From: a virus
DNA: 39,168 nucleotides
Virus record (IMG/VR): IMGVR_UViG_3300005096_000118
Coordinates: 1-39,168 of that record
Reading direction: 5' to 3' (one strand)
Position numbers and translations under genes: made by a program. The notes under the pieces are model-generated. The model ran no database searches. It was not told the DNA's origin and worked only from the letters and a program-made list of their open reading frames with translations. The first letter of the stretch is position 1, and every line of letters starts with the position of its first letter. Below, one piece after another: positions 8,744-16,843 of this stretch.

Positions 8744-10905
8744 TGGGTGCCAGCGTTTTAGAAGCCGGTTTTTCTCGTGACAGTTTATTCTTTGATGTCT
8801 CTTGTTTTGGGGCTGTGGGAAACGGTAAAGATGAGAGCACTGCAATACAGTCTGCTTTAAAAGCAGCTAAATTGTTTGGCGGTACAGCTCGTCTTGATTC
8901 TACTAAAACATATTCAGTAAGTAAGTCATTGGAATTATATACTAATACTACTTTTGACTGGAACGGCGGAAAATTAAAACTGGCTAATGGTTCTGATTGT
9001 GTTCTACTAAAGAATAGGGACGCGCAGAATGCTCTAAAAGGAACGCAAGTGGTTGTATCGGGAAGCGTTGCTACTGTGACTGAAAAAGGTCACACAAAGG
9101 TTATAGGAACTGATGTTTATATTGAAAACGCTTTAGGCAACACTACATTAAACGGCGTTAAAACAGTTACTGGCGTTTCTGGTAATACCTGGACTTTTGC
9201 GGCGACAGGAGTTAGCCCTACAAATGCAGCTAATGATCGTATCTTTATATCTAATTATAATCCTTTGGTCGGCTCCAACTTCACAAGGGCGGCGAATGTT
9301 GTCACTGTTTTAGGAGCTAATCATGGCCGCAGGATAGGCGATCATGTTTATGTGGCTGGGCTTGGCGGAACAAACAGTTTTAACGGTATGCAAGTTGTTA
9401 TTGGTGTTTCATCTACTGGCTGGGATTATAACAACACTGGCATAAATGAAACCGCTACCGGAACCGCGCAACTTCTTGGCAATACAAACATACATCTAAA
9501 GAATGTTGATATTGACTGTAATAGAGCTGCTAATGATAACGATCAGTTCCAAGGTAACAGCATCCTGTTTTTAAACATGGGTAATAGCTCGGCTGATGTA
9601 ATACGCGCAGATAACGGTATTGTAAGAACTTTGGCACTGTACAACTGCGGTGAGATTTATATTCCTCGTTTTTATGCTGATAACGGTCATGTTGGAATAC
9701 AAGCTGAATCGAACTGCGACAATATTGAAATTGGCGTGGTTCGTGGCAACTCAATGACCGATGATGTGCTTGCCTGGGGCGTAATTGCTCAAGGTAGTTT
9801 TTGGGGTGATACCGCCTGCCCTTCTGGTTCAGGAAGTAATGGTTTATTAAGAGTTGGATCAATTCGCGGTGAATCAGAAACGTCATTCTTTAAAACATTT
9901 TGCGAAACTGGTTACGATAACGGAACAGTTATTATCGATAGCATAACCGGCATAGGGCAAGCAGTGGCCGGTGATACGCAATCTGGCGCTAGTGGCGGAA
10001 CGATGAAGCGGTTAGAGATAAAACATCTTGATACTACTCCTGTAGGTACAACACAAACAACATTCAATATACAAGGATTCTCGACCATAAACTTCTTACA
10101 GCTTGGAAGTTTTGAAAACAATGCTGCTGGCTCTACCGTTGCATACGCGAACATATCGTCTGATGTGGATAATTTCATCGTCAACGATATGAACGACGAG
10201 CAGTATCACACAAGCGCCGTTTTTAATATCGGAAGCACTATAAATAACATATCTGTAAACAATTCAAGATTAACTGCCGGTAATAGTGGGTGGGTGTTTG
10301 TGGTTTCTGCTGCTGGTGTTGTAAATAACCTTAGATTAAACGGTATTGAGTTTAGCGGCAACGGTTCAGGTTCAAATTATTATGGCGAACTTATATTTGC
10401 ATCAACCACGACAAGTGTAATAAAACATATCTGGATAAAGGGATTATCTTCTACTACTGGGCAGTGCAGTTCTTTATATAGAAACCTGAGTCAGTCATCT
10501 ACGCCGGTAGAAATAGATATTGATGGGTTGACTATAGAAGCCGCAGGCAAAGCAGGTTCAGGTTTCACATCATCTGGTACGGCTTCTGTCGATCACAATA
10601 TACGATTTAGCGGTATTAATGCCGAGGCCCTTGCGAATAACTTATTCCAGTTTGGCGGTACAGGTACTCATCGCATCGTTGGACGAGGTCTTTATCATCC
10701 AGCTGGTAAACTTGCATTACTTAGTTTTGAGACTCCAAGCATATCTATTGATTGTTCCGAGGCGAAGTTAGATCTTGGCGCTAATGCGGGCGCACCGCCA
10801 GCGCGTTTAGTACCCTTGCCTGGCGATCATCTTTGGAACACTAATGCAACCGGTACTGGACTGTATGGTAGAACAGCTGCCGCAGCTTGGCAGCAAGTTT
10901 TCTAA
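8743..10905 (+). CDS. Tailspike with pectate-lyase-like beta helix
   Basis: A 720-residue protein. Residues 15-95 show the classic opening of the pectate-lyase superfamily (F-D-V-S-C-F-G-A-V-G-N-G-K-D-E-S-T-A-I-Q). Long N/G/S-rich beta-helix rungs follow to about residue 660. Two related inserts of about 65 residues lie at about 100-240, each with the pattern V-x-T-V then N-G then V-x-G-V. Such spikes usually bind and often cut surface polysaccharide. The catalytic residues cannot be placed from sequence. The start overlaps the previous stop (TAATG). Confidence 0.75.
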   Translation: MGASVLEAGFSRDSLFFDVSCFGAVGNGKDESTAIQSALKAAKLFGGTARLDSTKTYSVSKSLELYTNTTFDWNGGKLKLANGSDCVLLKNRDAQNALKGTQVVVSGSVATVTEKGHTKVIGTDVYIENALGNTTLNGVKTVTGVSGNTWTFAATGVSPTNAANDRIFISNYNPLVGSNFTRAANVVTVLGANHGRRIGDHVYVAGLGGTNSFNGMQVVIGVSSTGWDYNNTGINETATGTAQLLGNTNIHLKNVDIDCNRAANDNDQFQGNSILFLNMGNSSADVIRADNGIVRTLALYNCGEIYIPRFYADNGHVGIQAESNCDNIEIGVVRGNSMTDDVLAWGVIAQGSFWGDTACPSGSGSNGLLRVGSIRGESETSFFKTFCETGYDNGTVIIDSITGIGQAVAGDTQSGASGGTMKRLEIKHLDTTPVGTTQTTFNIQGFSTINFLQLGSFENNAAGSTVAYANISSDVDNFIVNDMNDEQYHTSAVFNIGSTINNISVNNSRLTAGNSGWVFVVSAAGVVNNLRLNGIEFSGNGSGSNYYGELIFASTTTSVIKHIWIKGLSSTTGQCSSLYRNLSQSSTPVEIDIDGLTIEAAGKAGSGFTSSGTASVDHNIRFSGINAEALANNLFQFGGTGTHRIVGRGLYHPAGKLALLSFETPSISIDCSEAKLDLGANAGAPPARLVPLPGDHLWNTNATGTGLYGRTAAAAWQQVF

Positions 10906-10994
10906 ACTGTAAATTTAATAGGACGATAAAATGAAAAAACTAATATTGCTTTTACTCATATCTTTTAACGTGGCTGCTGCACCAGTTGACCCTG

Positions 10995-11292
10995 TTATAA
11001 ACCTAAATATCACCATTTAACGCATCTAAAATATCCTGCGGGTTTCCGGTTAGCGTTTGCTGTAATGCGGTAATTGTTAACCTCGCTTGTTCTGCCTTAC
11101 CCTCAAAGTAGCCTTTATTAAAACCACTCAGCGCAAGGTTTGCTTCTTTCTCAAATTCAACTGCTTTTTGTTCAAGTAATGCTTCTAATTTACTTTTCAT
11201 ATTTGCCTCTAGTTCGGTTTATAACAAGGCATTGCAGCAGACTCCGCTACACGCCGTTTCACTCTGTTCCGCTACGCGGCTGAATTTAGGCG
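10995..11292 (+). mobile_element. Integron gene cassette inserted in phage gene
   Basis: This 298-bp unit has the layout of a mobile cassette. It begins with TTATAA after a target G, holds one short ORF filling almost all of its length, and ends with an attC-like site whose last base is the G before TTAAAG. Precise removal restores the host gene frame. The target site GTT is a minimal integrase core site, so this looks like an insertion at a secondary site, probably by the IntI encoded at 36074. A second GTT at 10985 in the same frame is an alternative left boundary. Confidence 0.75.
11003..11200 (-). CDS. Cassette-borne small protein, antisense to attC
   Basis: A 65-residue, mostly helical and probably coiled-coil protein (E/K/A-rich first half). 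GAGG stands seven bases before its ATG, and a TG-T-TATAAA extended -10 element lies in the attC region upstream. It ends eight bases from the cassette boundary, so the cassette is this gene plus attC. The ORF reads against the attC orientation, so it must use its own promoter. No family is recognised. Confidence 0.6.
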   Translation of the reverse strand: MKSKLEALLEQKAVEFEKEANLALSGFNKGYFEGKAEQARLTITALQQTLTGNPQDILDALNGDI

Positions 11293-11298
11293 TTAAAG
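11219..11298 (+). other. attC site of the displaced cassette
   Basis: The 80-bp site has a left core TTATAAC and a right core GTTAAAG. Inner arms A-T-T-G-C-A-G-C and G-C-T-G-A-A-T pair except for one extra G in the left arm. That unpaired base in the L'' arm is the orientation mark of attC sites, so the site points along the + strand. The right half CGGCTGAATTTAGGCGTTA is typical of attC sites in gammaproteobacterial integrons. Confidence 0.8.
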
Positions 11299-11697
11299 AG
11301 CCTCTTAGCAATCTTAACTGCGCATATCCAACCGAACGTGAAAACGGTGACCCACTCGACTGGGCAACCGAGGGCGACACAATCAAATGGTACTACGGCT
11401 TTGTAACTGGCAAGTATGAGTTCGGTCCGGTCAATACAACGGCTTGTCAGTGGGTAGTTGATAACAATTTGTTTGCTAATAAGACGCTTTATGTAACAGC
11501 AACAGCAACTGACAAACAAGGAAGAGTGTCTACTTATACAACTGATGAATGGGTACATGAGGTGCTGCCAATAGTGCTGCCCCCAAAGCCGCCAACGGTA
11601 ATGCCAACGACTCCGGCAACGGCTGGACAAGTAGCTACACCGTTGCCATAACAGCACTGTGGGCAATAATAGTAAATCAATGGTTGAGGATAAGACG

Positions 11698-11952
11698 ATG
11701 GTGGAAGCAGTTTACAAGAAGATTCCGAGCAAGGGTACGCGCCTTTGGATGATGGGCGTTATGGAGTTAATGGCAACTTTATTCTGCTGGTATATCTTCG
11801 CGCATATTTTGAAAGCGGGCGTTAATTTGAAATACGTTGATGAAGCACTGGCAATATTTGCGGCGTGGTCTGCGTTTACCCAATGGAATGTCGGGATTTA
11901 TGCAATGAGCGAAACCGTGGTGAAGGGCGGCGAAGCGGTAATGAATAAATAG
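11698..11952 (+). CDS. Small membrane protein, holin-like
   Basis: An 84-residue protein with two likely membrane segments (about residues 13-37 and 46-70) and charged ends. The start at 11698 follows GAGGAT with normal spacing; earlier ATGs at 11659 and 11680 are possible. It is the last gene of the fibre island, just before a strong terminator. The two-segment layout fits a small holin or superinfection-exclusion protein, but nothing is specific. Confidence 0.5.
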   Translation: MVEAVYKKIPSKGTRLWMMGVMELMATLFCWYIFAHILKAGVNLKYVDEALAIFAAWSAFTQWNVGIYAMSETVVKGGEAVMNK

Positions 11953-11977
11953 TTATTTTTCCTGACGTTAATCATTT

Positions 11978-12002
11978 AAAACCCGCTTCACGCGGGTTTT
12001 TT
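11978..12002 (+). terminator. Rho-independent terminator after fibre island
   Basis: The nine-base stem AAAACCCGC / GCGGGTTTT has a five-base loop and is followed by T's. It ends the transcription unit that starts at the second late motif and separates it from the head operon. Confidence 0.85.
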
Positions 12003-12027
12003 ATCGCCTGTCAAATAATTTTAAAAA

Positions 12028-12049
12028 GTTTTCACACGTTTCGGACGAC
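12028..12049 (+). promoter_or_regulatory. Late-operon motif, copy 3 (head/tail operon)
   Basis: The sequence TTTCACACGTTTCGGACGAC is a near-consensus copy, 26 bases after the terminator and 70 bases before the first gene of the capsid operon. It probably drives the long unit from 12119 to about 25828. Confidence 0.75.
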
Positions 12050-12118
12050 CGGTAAGCAGTTTTTATGCAAACTGATTGCCATTGAGTATTTCACCTAATA
12101 AAAACGGGGAACGAAGGC

Positions 12119-12592
12119 ATGGCAAAGCGAGAAGACATTAAGGCGTATATCGACGGCAACGTGGCTGATACGGTCGCGCTGATTAAGGGCGATGTTGAAG
12201 CTGGCGAGTTGAGCAAAGATGATCTGCTGATGTTGCAGGATGCAGAAGCTGAAGGCGGAAAGCGCCAGGGCGTTCTGGGTGAGCTTGCCAAGTTAATTGA
12301 TGCCGCGCCTGAGTCTGGCGTTGCCGATCTTGATGACCTGGACGATGCCGAGGTTGATACCGATAAGCCAGACGAGCTGGACGGAACCGATGATGCTGCT
12401 GATGATACAGACAACGGAGTCACCGATGAAGAAGCTGATATCGATGATGAAGTCGATATTGATAATGATGACGGCGGCAAAGAAGCCCGCGGCGAAAAAA
12501 TCGACGAAAGCCATTTTAAGCATCCTGACTACAACGGCTCGCTGACTTCTGAGCAAGCCATGTGGCGCAACGAAAACATTACTATTAAATAA
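12119..12592 (+). CDS. Acidic hypothetical protein of head operon
   Basis: A 157-residue protein. The first 60 residues are mixed helix. Residues about 65-120 are extremely acidic (runs of D with few other residue types). The C-terminus ends D-Y-N-G-S-L-T-S-E-Q-A-M-W-R-N. Position before the protease suggests a head assembly or scaffolding helper. No family is recognised. Confidence 0.55.
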   Translation: MAKREDIKAYIDGNVADTVALIKGDVEAGELSKDDLLMLQDAEAEGGKRQGVLGELAKLIDAAPESGVADLDDLDDAEVDTDKPDELDGTDDAADDTDNGVTDEEADIDDEVDIDNDDGGKEARGEKIDESHFKHPDYNGSLTSEQAMWRNENITIK

Positions 12593-12604
12593 CTCCGCAC
12601 GAAT

Positions 12605-13753
12605 ATGACACTGCAAGCGCAAAAATCACTTCACAGCATTGCTTTAAAAGCAAACGCTAACGGTGTGCCGGATTATACCGAGCTAACGGCCATCAACCAG
12701 TACACTATTCGCACGCATACAGCGGATGAAGTGTATGCCCGCACCATGTACCTGGCGCATAACGCCATTGACCGTGACCGTGAAGCGATTGCTGATGATC
12801 TATTGCAGCAGCTTGCAAATACGCTACCGGGCAAAGGTTTTTTTATAAAACACCCAACGAGCTACGACGGCGATAGCGGCCCGGGAGAAGGTCGTTTTTT
12901 TCATGCTGAAATAAAACGCATAAGTCTGGATGAAGCGCGCACCGCGTTGCGTGAGCCTGATCTGAAGTTTTTAGAAGGTACCACCGAAGCGCTGTTGCTG
13001 GAAGCCAGCTTTTACACCGTGCGGGCAGGCCGTGAAGATTTAATTGCCGACATCGATGCCGGTGTTGCCGGTGATGTAAGCATGGGCTTTAGCTATGCCG
13101 AGCGCGCCCGTGTGCAGGATGCTGACGAAAACCTGCAAGGCTATCGCCTGCTGGCACCGGGTAAAGCTTATGAAGGCAGCCTGGTATGGCTGGGCGCGCA
13201 AAACGGCGCACGCATTACCAAACAATTTGACAACAACAAATCAACTGATGACGATGAGGAAAACCCCATGGAATTAAAAGACGCACTCGCAGAGATTGAC
13301 ACGCTGAAAACAAGTAACAAATCGTTATCAGCCGACGTAACAAAATTTAAAACTGCCAGCGGTAAGTACGATGCCGCCAAAGAAGTACTGGGCGATGTTA
13401 TCGACAACACTGACGCGCTGGCAACACTGAAAGCCACGGCTGATCTGGGCGAAGAACACCGCACCGCATTAATTACCGAAGCGGTAAAAGCAGAACGTCT
13501 TGCCGGTTTAATCGGTGATACCGAAGCCGATGTTAACGCAGCGAAAAAAGGTTACGAAGACATGCCGCTTGATCGCCTGAAGATGTACCACAAAAAAGCA
13601 TTAAGCATGATGCCGGAAGGTGCGCAGCTTGATGGTGATGATGCCAATAAAAACAACACCGACAGCGAAAACGGCGAAGTTGCCAAAAAAGATGCTGGTA
13701 ATGATGCGTTTAACCCGCTAAAAAACAAAGCCGTTACAGGCGTCGCTGCCTAA
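12605..13753 (+). CDS. Head maturation protease with C-terminal scaffold
   Basis: A 382-residue protein. The first 220 residues resemble capsid maturation proteases, with H-P-T-S-Y-D-G-D-S-G-P-G-E-G and the likely serine in G-D-V-S-M-G-F-S-Y. Residues after 221 are helical, charged and coiled-coil-like, as in internal scaffolds. It lies directly before decoration and capsid genes, the standard order. Which residues form the catalytic set is inferred, not shown. Confidence 0.65.
   Translation: MTLQAQKSLHSIALKANANGVPDYTELTAINQYTIRTHTADEVYARTMYLAHNAIDRDREAIADDLLQQLANTLPGKGFFIKHPTSYDGDSGPGEGRFFHAEIKRISLDEARTALREPDLKFLEGTTEALLLEASFYTVRAGREDLIADIDAGVAGDVSMGFSYAERARVQDADENLQGYRLLAPGKAYEGSLVWLGAQNGARITKQFDNNKSTDDDEENPMELKDALAEIDTLKTSNKSLSADVTKFKTASGKYDAAKEVLGDVIDNTDALATLKATADLGEEHRTALITEAVKAERLAGLIGDTEADVNAAKKGYEDMPLDRLKMYHKKALSMMPEGAQLDGDDANKNNTDSENGEVAKKDAGNDAFNPLKNKAVTGVAA
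13268..13753 (+). CDS. Nested scaffold protein (internal start)
   Basis: An in-frame ATG at 13268 follows TGAGGA by seven bases, exactly where the protease part ends and the helical part begins. This would give a 161-residue scaffold from the same frame, as in lambda C/Nu3 and Mu I/Z. The internal start is inferred from this ribosome site. Confidence 0.5.
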   Translation: MELKDALAEIDTLKTSNKSLSADVTKFKTASGKYDAAKEVLGDVIDNTDALATLKATADLGEEHRTALITEAVKAERLAGLIGDTEADVNAAKKGYEDMPLDRLKMYHKKALSMMPEGAQLDGDDANKNNTDSENGEVAKKDAGNDAFNPLKNKAVTGVAA

Positions 13754-13794
13754 CGGTTCGAAAAAAATAAAAACTAATTTAACGGAGAAAGATC

Positions 13795-14136
13795 ATGGCG
13801 ACAGAAGTTTTAAGCAAAAGCTACGCAAGCACCCTGCTGGCTCACACGGCGGCAACCACTGCCAAACTGTTTTACCTTATTCAGCCCGCAGTAGTTGGTC
13901 TGGCATTAAACGATGCTGCATCAGGCGAAGACAACGTGTTTGTTTACGAATCATCAATGGTGCGCGTGCCAAAAGCTACCGGCGAAGCCTGGGCGATGGG
14001 TACAAAAATTTATTACAGCAGCGCAAACAGCAACTTTACCACCACGTCCACCAGCAACGTGCTGGCTGGTATCGTAAACGAAGATGCCGCCACCGCTGAT
14101 GTTGAAGGCATTATCCATTTAACACCGTTCGCATAA
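13795..14136 (+). CDS. Capsid decoration protein (DUF2190-like)
   Basis: A 113-residue, beta-rich, A/T/S-rich protein with a strong ribosome site (GGAGA). The pattern of short strands ending in V-L-A-G-I-V-N-E-D-A fits the DUF2190 group of capsid cement proteins, which usually sit just before the major capsid gene, as here. Confidence 0.65.
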   Translation: MATEVLSKSYASTLLAHTAATTAKLFYLIQPAVVGLALNDAASGEDNVFVYESSMVRVPKATGEAWAMGTKIYYSSANSNFTTTSTSNVLAGIVNEDAATADVEGIIHLTPFA

Positions 14137-14181
14137 GTTCGGCCATTAAGTAAATAAGCTAAGTACACGAGGAAAATAACA

Positions 14182-15234
14182 ATGAAAACAGCAATTAAGT
14201 TTAACGAGCTTAAAGGCATGGACAAAGGCACACAGCTTAAAACACTGGCCGGCGCGATTGCATGGGAGCTTGAAAAGCCACAGCTATGTATGGACATTGC
14301 GGGCAATAAAGCCATAGCCAATGTCAAAGGCCTGAAAGGTGCAAACGATTCGGTTAACTTTGAGGTGATCAAAAACCACCTGGCAACAAAGTACGCCACT
14401 ACCAGCGACAACCCCATTTTAAACGATGTGGCAAACCAGCTGGAGCAGTTCTACCACACCAACATGCCAGAACTGGACATGGGTTTCGATCTACTGTTCG
14501 ACATGATCGATCTGCGTAACAGTACGCACGACCACTTCGACATTATAGACACCAGCGCAGGCCTTGCTTGGACACAGCGTCTGAGCGGGCAGGAAACAAA
14601 GATTCGCCGCGACATCACCGAATCTAAAACCACGGTCAGCGTTATCGAATATTCGGATGGTCTTGGTATTTTAGATCGATGGTTGCAGTTCAATCAATTC
14701 TGGTCAATTGATGAAGCCATTGCCGAGTTCCGCAGTACCTACTTCGACAAAATGGCCGACGCGCATTACGCGTTATTTACAGCGCAAGGCAGCGGTATCG
14801 ATGAAACGTTTACCACCGATGATGTAACCACTGCCAACAAAGCAGCGGCCACCATCTTACGTGCGATGCGCGGCAAGGGCCGTGATGCCAGCCAGAATAG
14901 CGGTTTTTATGCTATTTGCGCGCCGGAGCATGTCGGTCGACTGGAAAAAATGCTGACAGCACAACGTGGTAGCGCCATGGTTGACCAGGGCACTGCTAAC
15001 GAGCCGCTGGCTTATCGCATCAACGGCATTATCAGCACCACCAAAGTGCTAGCAGCAAGCACCGGCTGGTACCTGGTATTACCTGGTCGCAAAAACAAGC
15101 GCGGCGTGTGGAAAGACTTAACCGTCGAAGATGCACGCAACGCCTATGTTTCTGCAAATGATTTGGTCGGCGTCGGTCAGTACAACGCCGCCATCGGCGA
15201 CAGCGCGCAAGTTCGCCGCGTACTGTTCAGCTAA
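14182..15234 (+). CDS. Major capsid protein
   Basis: A 350-residue protein with ribosome site GAGGAAA and a terminator after it, as expected for a highly expressed gene. It has the layout of Mu-type and HK97-fold head proteins: a helical N-terminus, a central part with R-R-D-I-T-E, and a C-terminal P-domain region (Y-A-I-C-A-P-E-H-V, Y-R-I-N-G-I, W-Y-L-V-L-P-G). Position after protease and decoration genes supports the call. Confidence 0.75.
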   Translation: MKTAIKFNELKGMDKGTQLKTLAGAIAWELEKPQLCMDIAGNKAIANVKGLKGANDSVNFEVIKNHLATKYATTSDNPILNDVANQLEQFYHTNMPELDMGFDLLFDMIDLRNSTHDHFDIIDTSAGLAWTQRLSGQETKIRRDITESKTTVSVIEYSDGLGILDRWLQFNQFWSIDEAIAEFRSTYFDKMADAHYALFTAQGSGIDETFTTDDVTTANKAAATILRAMRGKGRDASQNSGFYAICAPEHVGRLEKMLTAQRGSAMVDQGTANEPLAYRINGIISTTKVLAASTGWYLVLPGRKNKRGVWKDLTVEDARNAYVSANDLVGVGQYNAAIGDSAQVRRVLFS

Positions 15235-15257
15235 CAGGCAAGGTCAGGGATGAGTGG

Positions 15258-15290
15258 AAAGCCGGGACGGTAACGGCCCGGCTTTTCTTT
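15258..15290 (+). terminator. Terminator-like hairpin after capsid gene
   Basis: A nine-base perfect stem AAAGCCGGG / CCCGGCTTT has a ten-base loop and a T-rich tail. It probably reduces transcription into the connector and tail genes, setting capsid in excess. Read-through must occur, since no late motif follows it. Confidence 0.7.
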
Positions 15291-15317
15291 TATAAAAAAC
15301 AATAATTATAAAGGCGC

Positions 15318-15758
15318 ATGGCAAAAGCAATCATACAACAGGTTAAAGATTTAGGTTTCGACAAAATACAGTTTGGCGATTTAGATGCCACTGCGTGGGA
15401 TACCTATCTAACCGCTGTACTGGATGAAGTTGCCCTGCAAGTTGCCGACATTGTTGGCACGGCCTATGCCGCCGCCAGTAGTGGCACGGTTGAATTTACC
15501 CGGCTGCAATATGCCGAAAAATATTTTGTTGCTGCCGAACTCTGGCAGCGCATAGAACTGTTTGAGCGACGATCAAGCCGAAAAGCGCGCACCGATGGTG
15601 ACGAATCACCCGCCAGTCGACCGCTTAAAAATGCCGAGCTTGCCGACGATATGGCGTGGCGCTACATGATGTATTTTGGCGTGAGCAAAGAAACTGCCAA
15701 TGCTTCTGTTGCTGTTGGTTATATCGAAACCGGTGCATTGCCGTTGAGTGCGGCATGA
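15318..15758 (+). CDS. Putative head-tail connector (head completion) protein
   Basis: A 146-residue, mainly helical protein directly after the capsid gene, where adaptor proteins of the gp6/gp36 type lie. A basic stretch R-R-S-S-R-K-A-R lies in its middle. The family is inferred from place, size and helix content. Confidence 0.5.
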   Translation: MAKAIIQQVKDLGFDKIQFGDLDATAWDTYLTAVLDEVALQVADIVGTAYAAASSGTVEFTRLQYAEKYFVAAELWQRIELFERRSSRKARTDGDESPASRPLKNAELADDMAWRYMMYFGVSKETANASVAVGYIETGALPLSAA

Positions 15759-15768
15759 AGGCCCTGAA

Positions 15769-16158
15769 ATGAAAGCAGTGAGCAACGCAGGCAAGCTGGC
15801 AAGAATCTATGCAAAGCGTGCGGCAGGCTTAAGTCACGCCCTGCGCACCGGTCTGCGAAACGCTGCCATTGCAGTGGATAACAAACAGGTGAGCCTGTTA
15901 AGTGGTGGTGACGGCGCAGGCGATTACCCAATACCGGTGCGCACCGGCAACCTGATGGGCGGCCACTTTTTCGCCGTGCGCAGCAGTAGCCTTGCCGTCG
16001 TTGGTAACACAACCAGCTACGCCGAAGCGATACACGAAGGCAAGGGCAGTAGCAAAGTATATGGCCGTCGCGCGTTTTTGGATGATGCCGTAGAGGCCGT
16101 TAACGTAACTGAAATTGTGCGCAACGTGGTTAAGCGCAAAGTGCTGGTCATAAGATGA
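15769..16158 (+). CDS. Putative neck / tail completion protein (HK97 gp10-like)
   Basis: A 129-residue basic protein starting at the ATG 15769, ten bases after the previous stop. The segment P-V-R-T-G-N-L followed by Y-A-E-A-I-H-E-G is the usual signature of HK97 gp10-type tail completion proteins (R-T-G-x-L, then Y-A-x-x-x-H/E-x-G). It joins head and tail. Confidence 0.65.
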   Translation: MKAVSNAGKLARIYAKRAAGLSHALRTGLRNAAIAVDNKQVSLLSGGDGAGDYPIPVRTGNLMGGHFFAVRSSSLAVVGNTTSYAEAIHEGKGSSKVYGRRAFLDDAVEAVNVTEIVRNVVKRKVLVIR

Positions 16159-16601
16159 GCCTGCAAGCATTCCACAGCGGCCTAACAACGCAGATGGGGG
16201 CAGATGCCGGATTAATCGCCTGGGCGAACACGCATTTTTCGTCCGCGCTGACATTAATCAACGGCAACACCGAGGTCGACTTAATCGACCCGACAAAATT
16301 ACCTGCCATGGTGGTCGAGCTGGGCGATGGTGAGCTTGATTTTCAGATAGGAGGTGACCGGCAAGCCGTAGAAGCCGAAATACTGGTCAGTTTCGTGTGG
16401 CGCGAAGATACAAACGACTCAGCGTTCACCCAGCGTCTTACGCTACCAGCAGTGGTGGCGGCAAGCATAAGTGCTGACCCGACCCTTAATAATGCCGTAG
16501 ACGGCGCGTGGTTAAGCGAATTTTCGCCAGACCGCAACATAATTCATCCGCTGCACGTTTTTCAATTTACCGTCAGTGGAAACTTTGAGGAGATAGCCTG
16601 A
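16155..16601 (+). CDS. Putative tail terminator-like protein
   Basis: A 148-residue protein whose start overlaps the previous stop by four bases and whose stop overlaps the next start. Beta strands with two helices and position before the tube gene fit a tail terminator or gp37-type protein. No motif is decisive. Confidence 0.45.
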   Translation: MSLQAFHSGLTTQMGADAGLIAWANTHFSSALTLINGNTEVDLIDPTKLPAMVVELGDGELDFQIGGDRQAVEAEILVSFVWREDTNDSAFTQRLTLPAVVAASISADPTLNNAVDGAWLSEFSPDRNIIHPLHVFQFTVSGNFEEIA

Positions 16602-16840
16602 TGAGCAAAAAAACAACAGACGAGCAGACAAAAATTATGCCGCCTAAAAAAATCATTTTAGAAGGTACCGGTGCTATCGCCTGCGGCGAATACAAAGCCG
16701 GAAAGATTTACAAAGTAGAAGGCACCGAAGCCGATCGACTAATAAATGTTAAAGGTTTCCGCCTGGCAACAGACGCAGACGAAAAGTCAGCCGCTGAGCA
16801 AGCCGATAAAAACGCAGACAACAAAAAACAGGAGGGTTAA
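16601..16840 (+). CDS. Small charged hypothetical tail-region protein
   Basis: A 79-residue, K/D/E-rich protein with a beta-rich centre (I-L-E-G-T-G-A-I-A-C-G-E-Y-K-A-G). It is translationally coupled to the gene before it (ATGA) and followed three bases later by the tube gene start. The function is unknown. Confidence 0.55.
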   Translation: MSKKTTDEQTKIMPPKKIILEGTGAIACGEYKAGKIYKVEGTEADRLINVKGFRLATDADEKSAAEQADKNADNKKQEG

Positions 16841-16843
16841 CCC

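Larger units (their letters stand above)
10931..11651 (+). pseudogene. Secreted-protein gene split by an integron cassette
   Basis: The first part (10931-10994) encodes a signal peptide M-K-K-L-I-L-L-L-L-I-S-F-N-V-A-A-A and then A-P-V-D-P-V; it runs into a stop at 11020. The second part (11292-11651) is open in the matching frame, has no start or ribosome site of its own, and continues K-E-P-L-S-N-L-N-C. Joining 10994 to 11293 rebuilds a GTT codon and gives a 140-residue secreted protein with a beta-rich domain (T-L-Y-V-T-A-T-A-T-D-K-Q-G-R-V) and a P/T-rich tail. The function of the intact protein is unknown. It could be a cell-surface or superinfection factor, since it is secreted and sits beside fibre genes. 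It is inactive as it stands unless the cassette is excised. Confidence 0.75.

Noticed and set aside
11232-11651. Independent gene starting at TTG 11232 inside attC
   Set aside because: The first 20 codons translate the attC hairpin and no ribosome site is present. The frame is better explained as the rear part of the gene split by the cassette.
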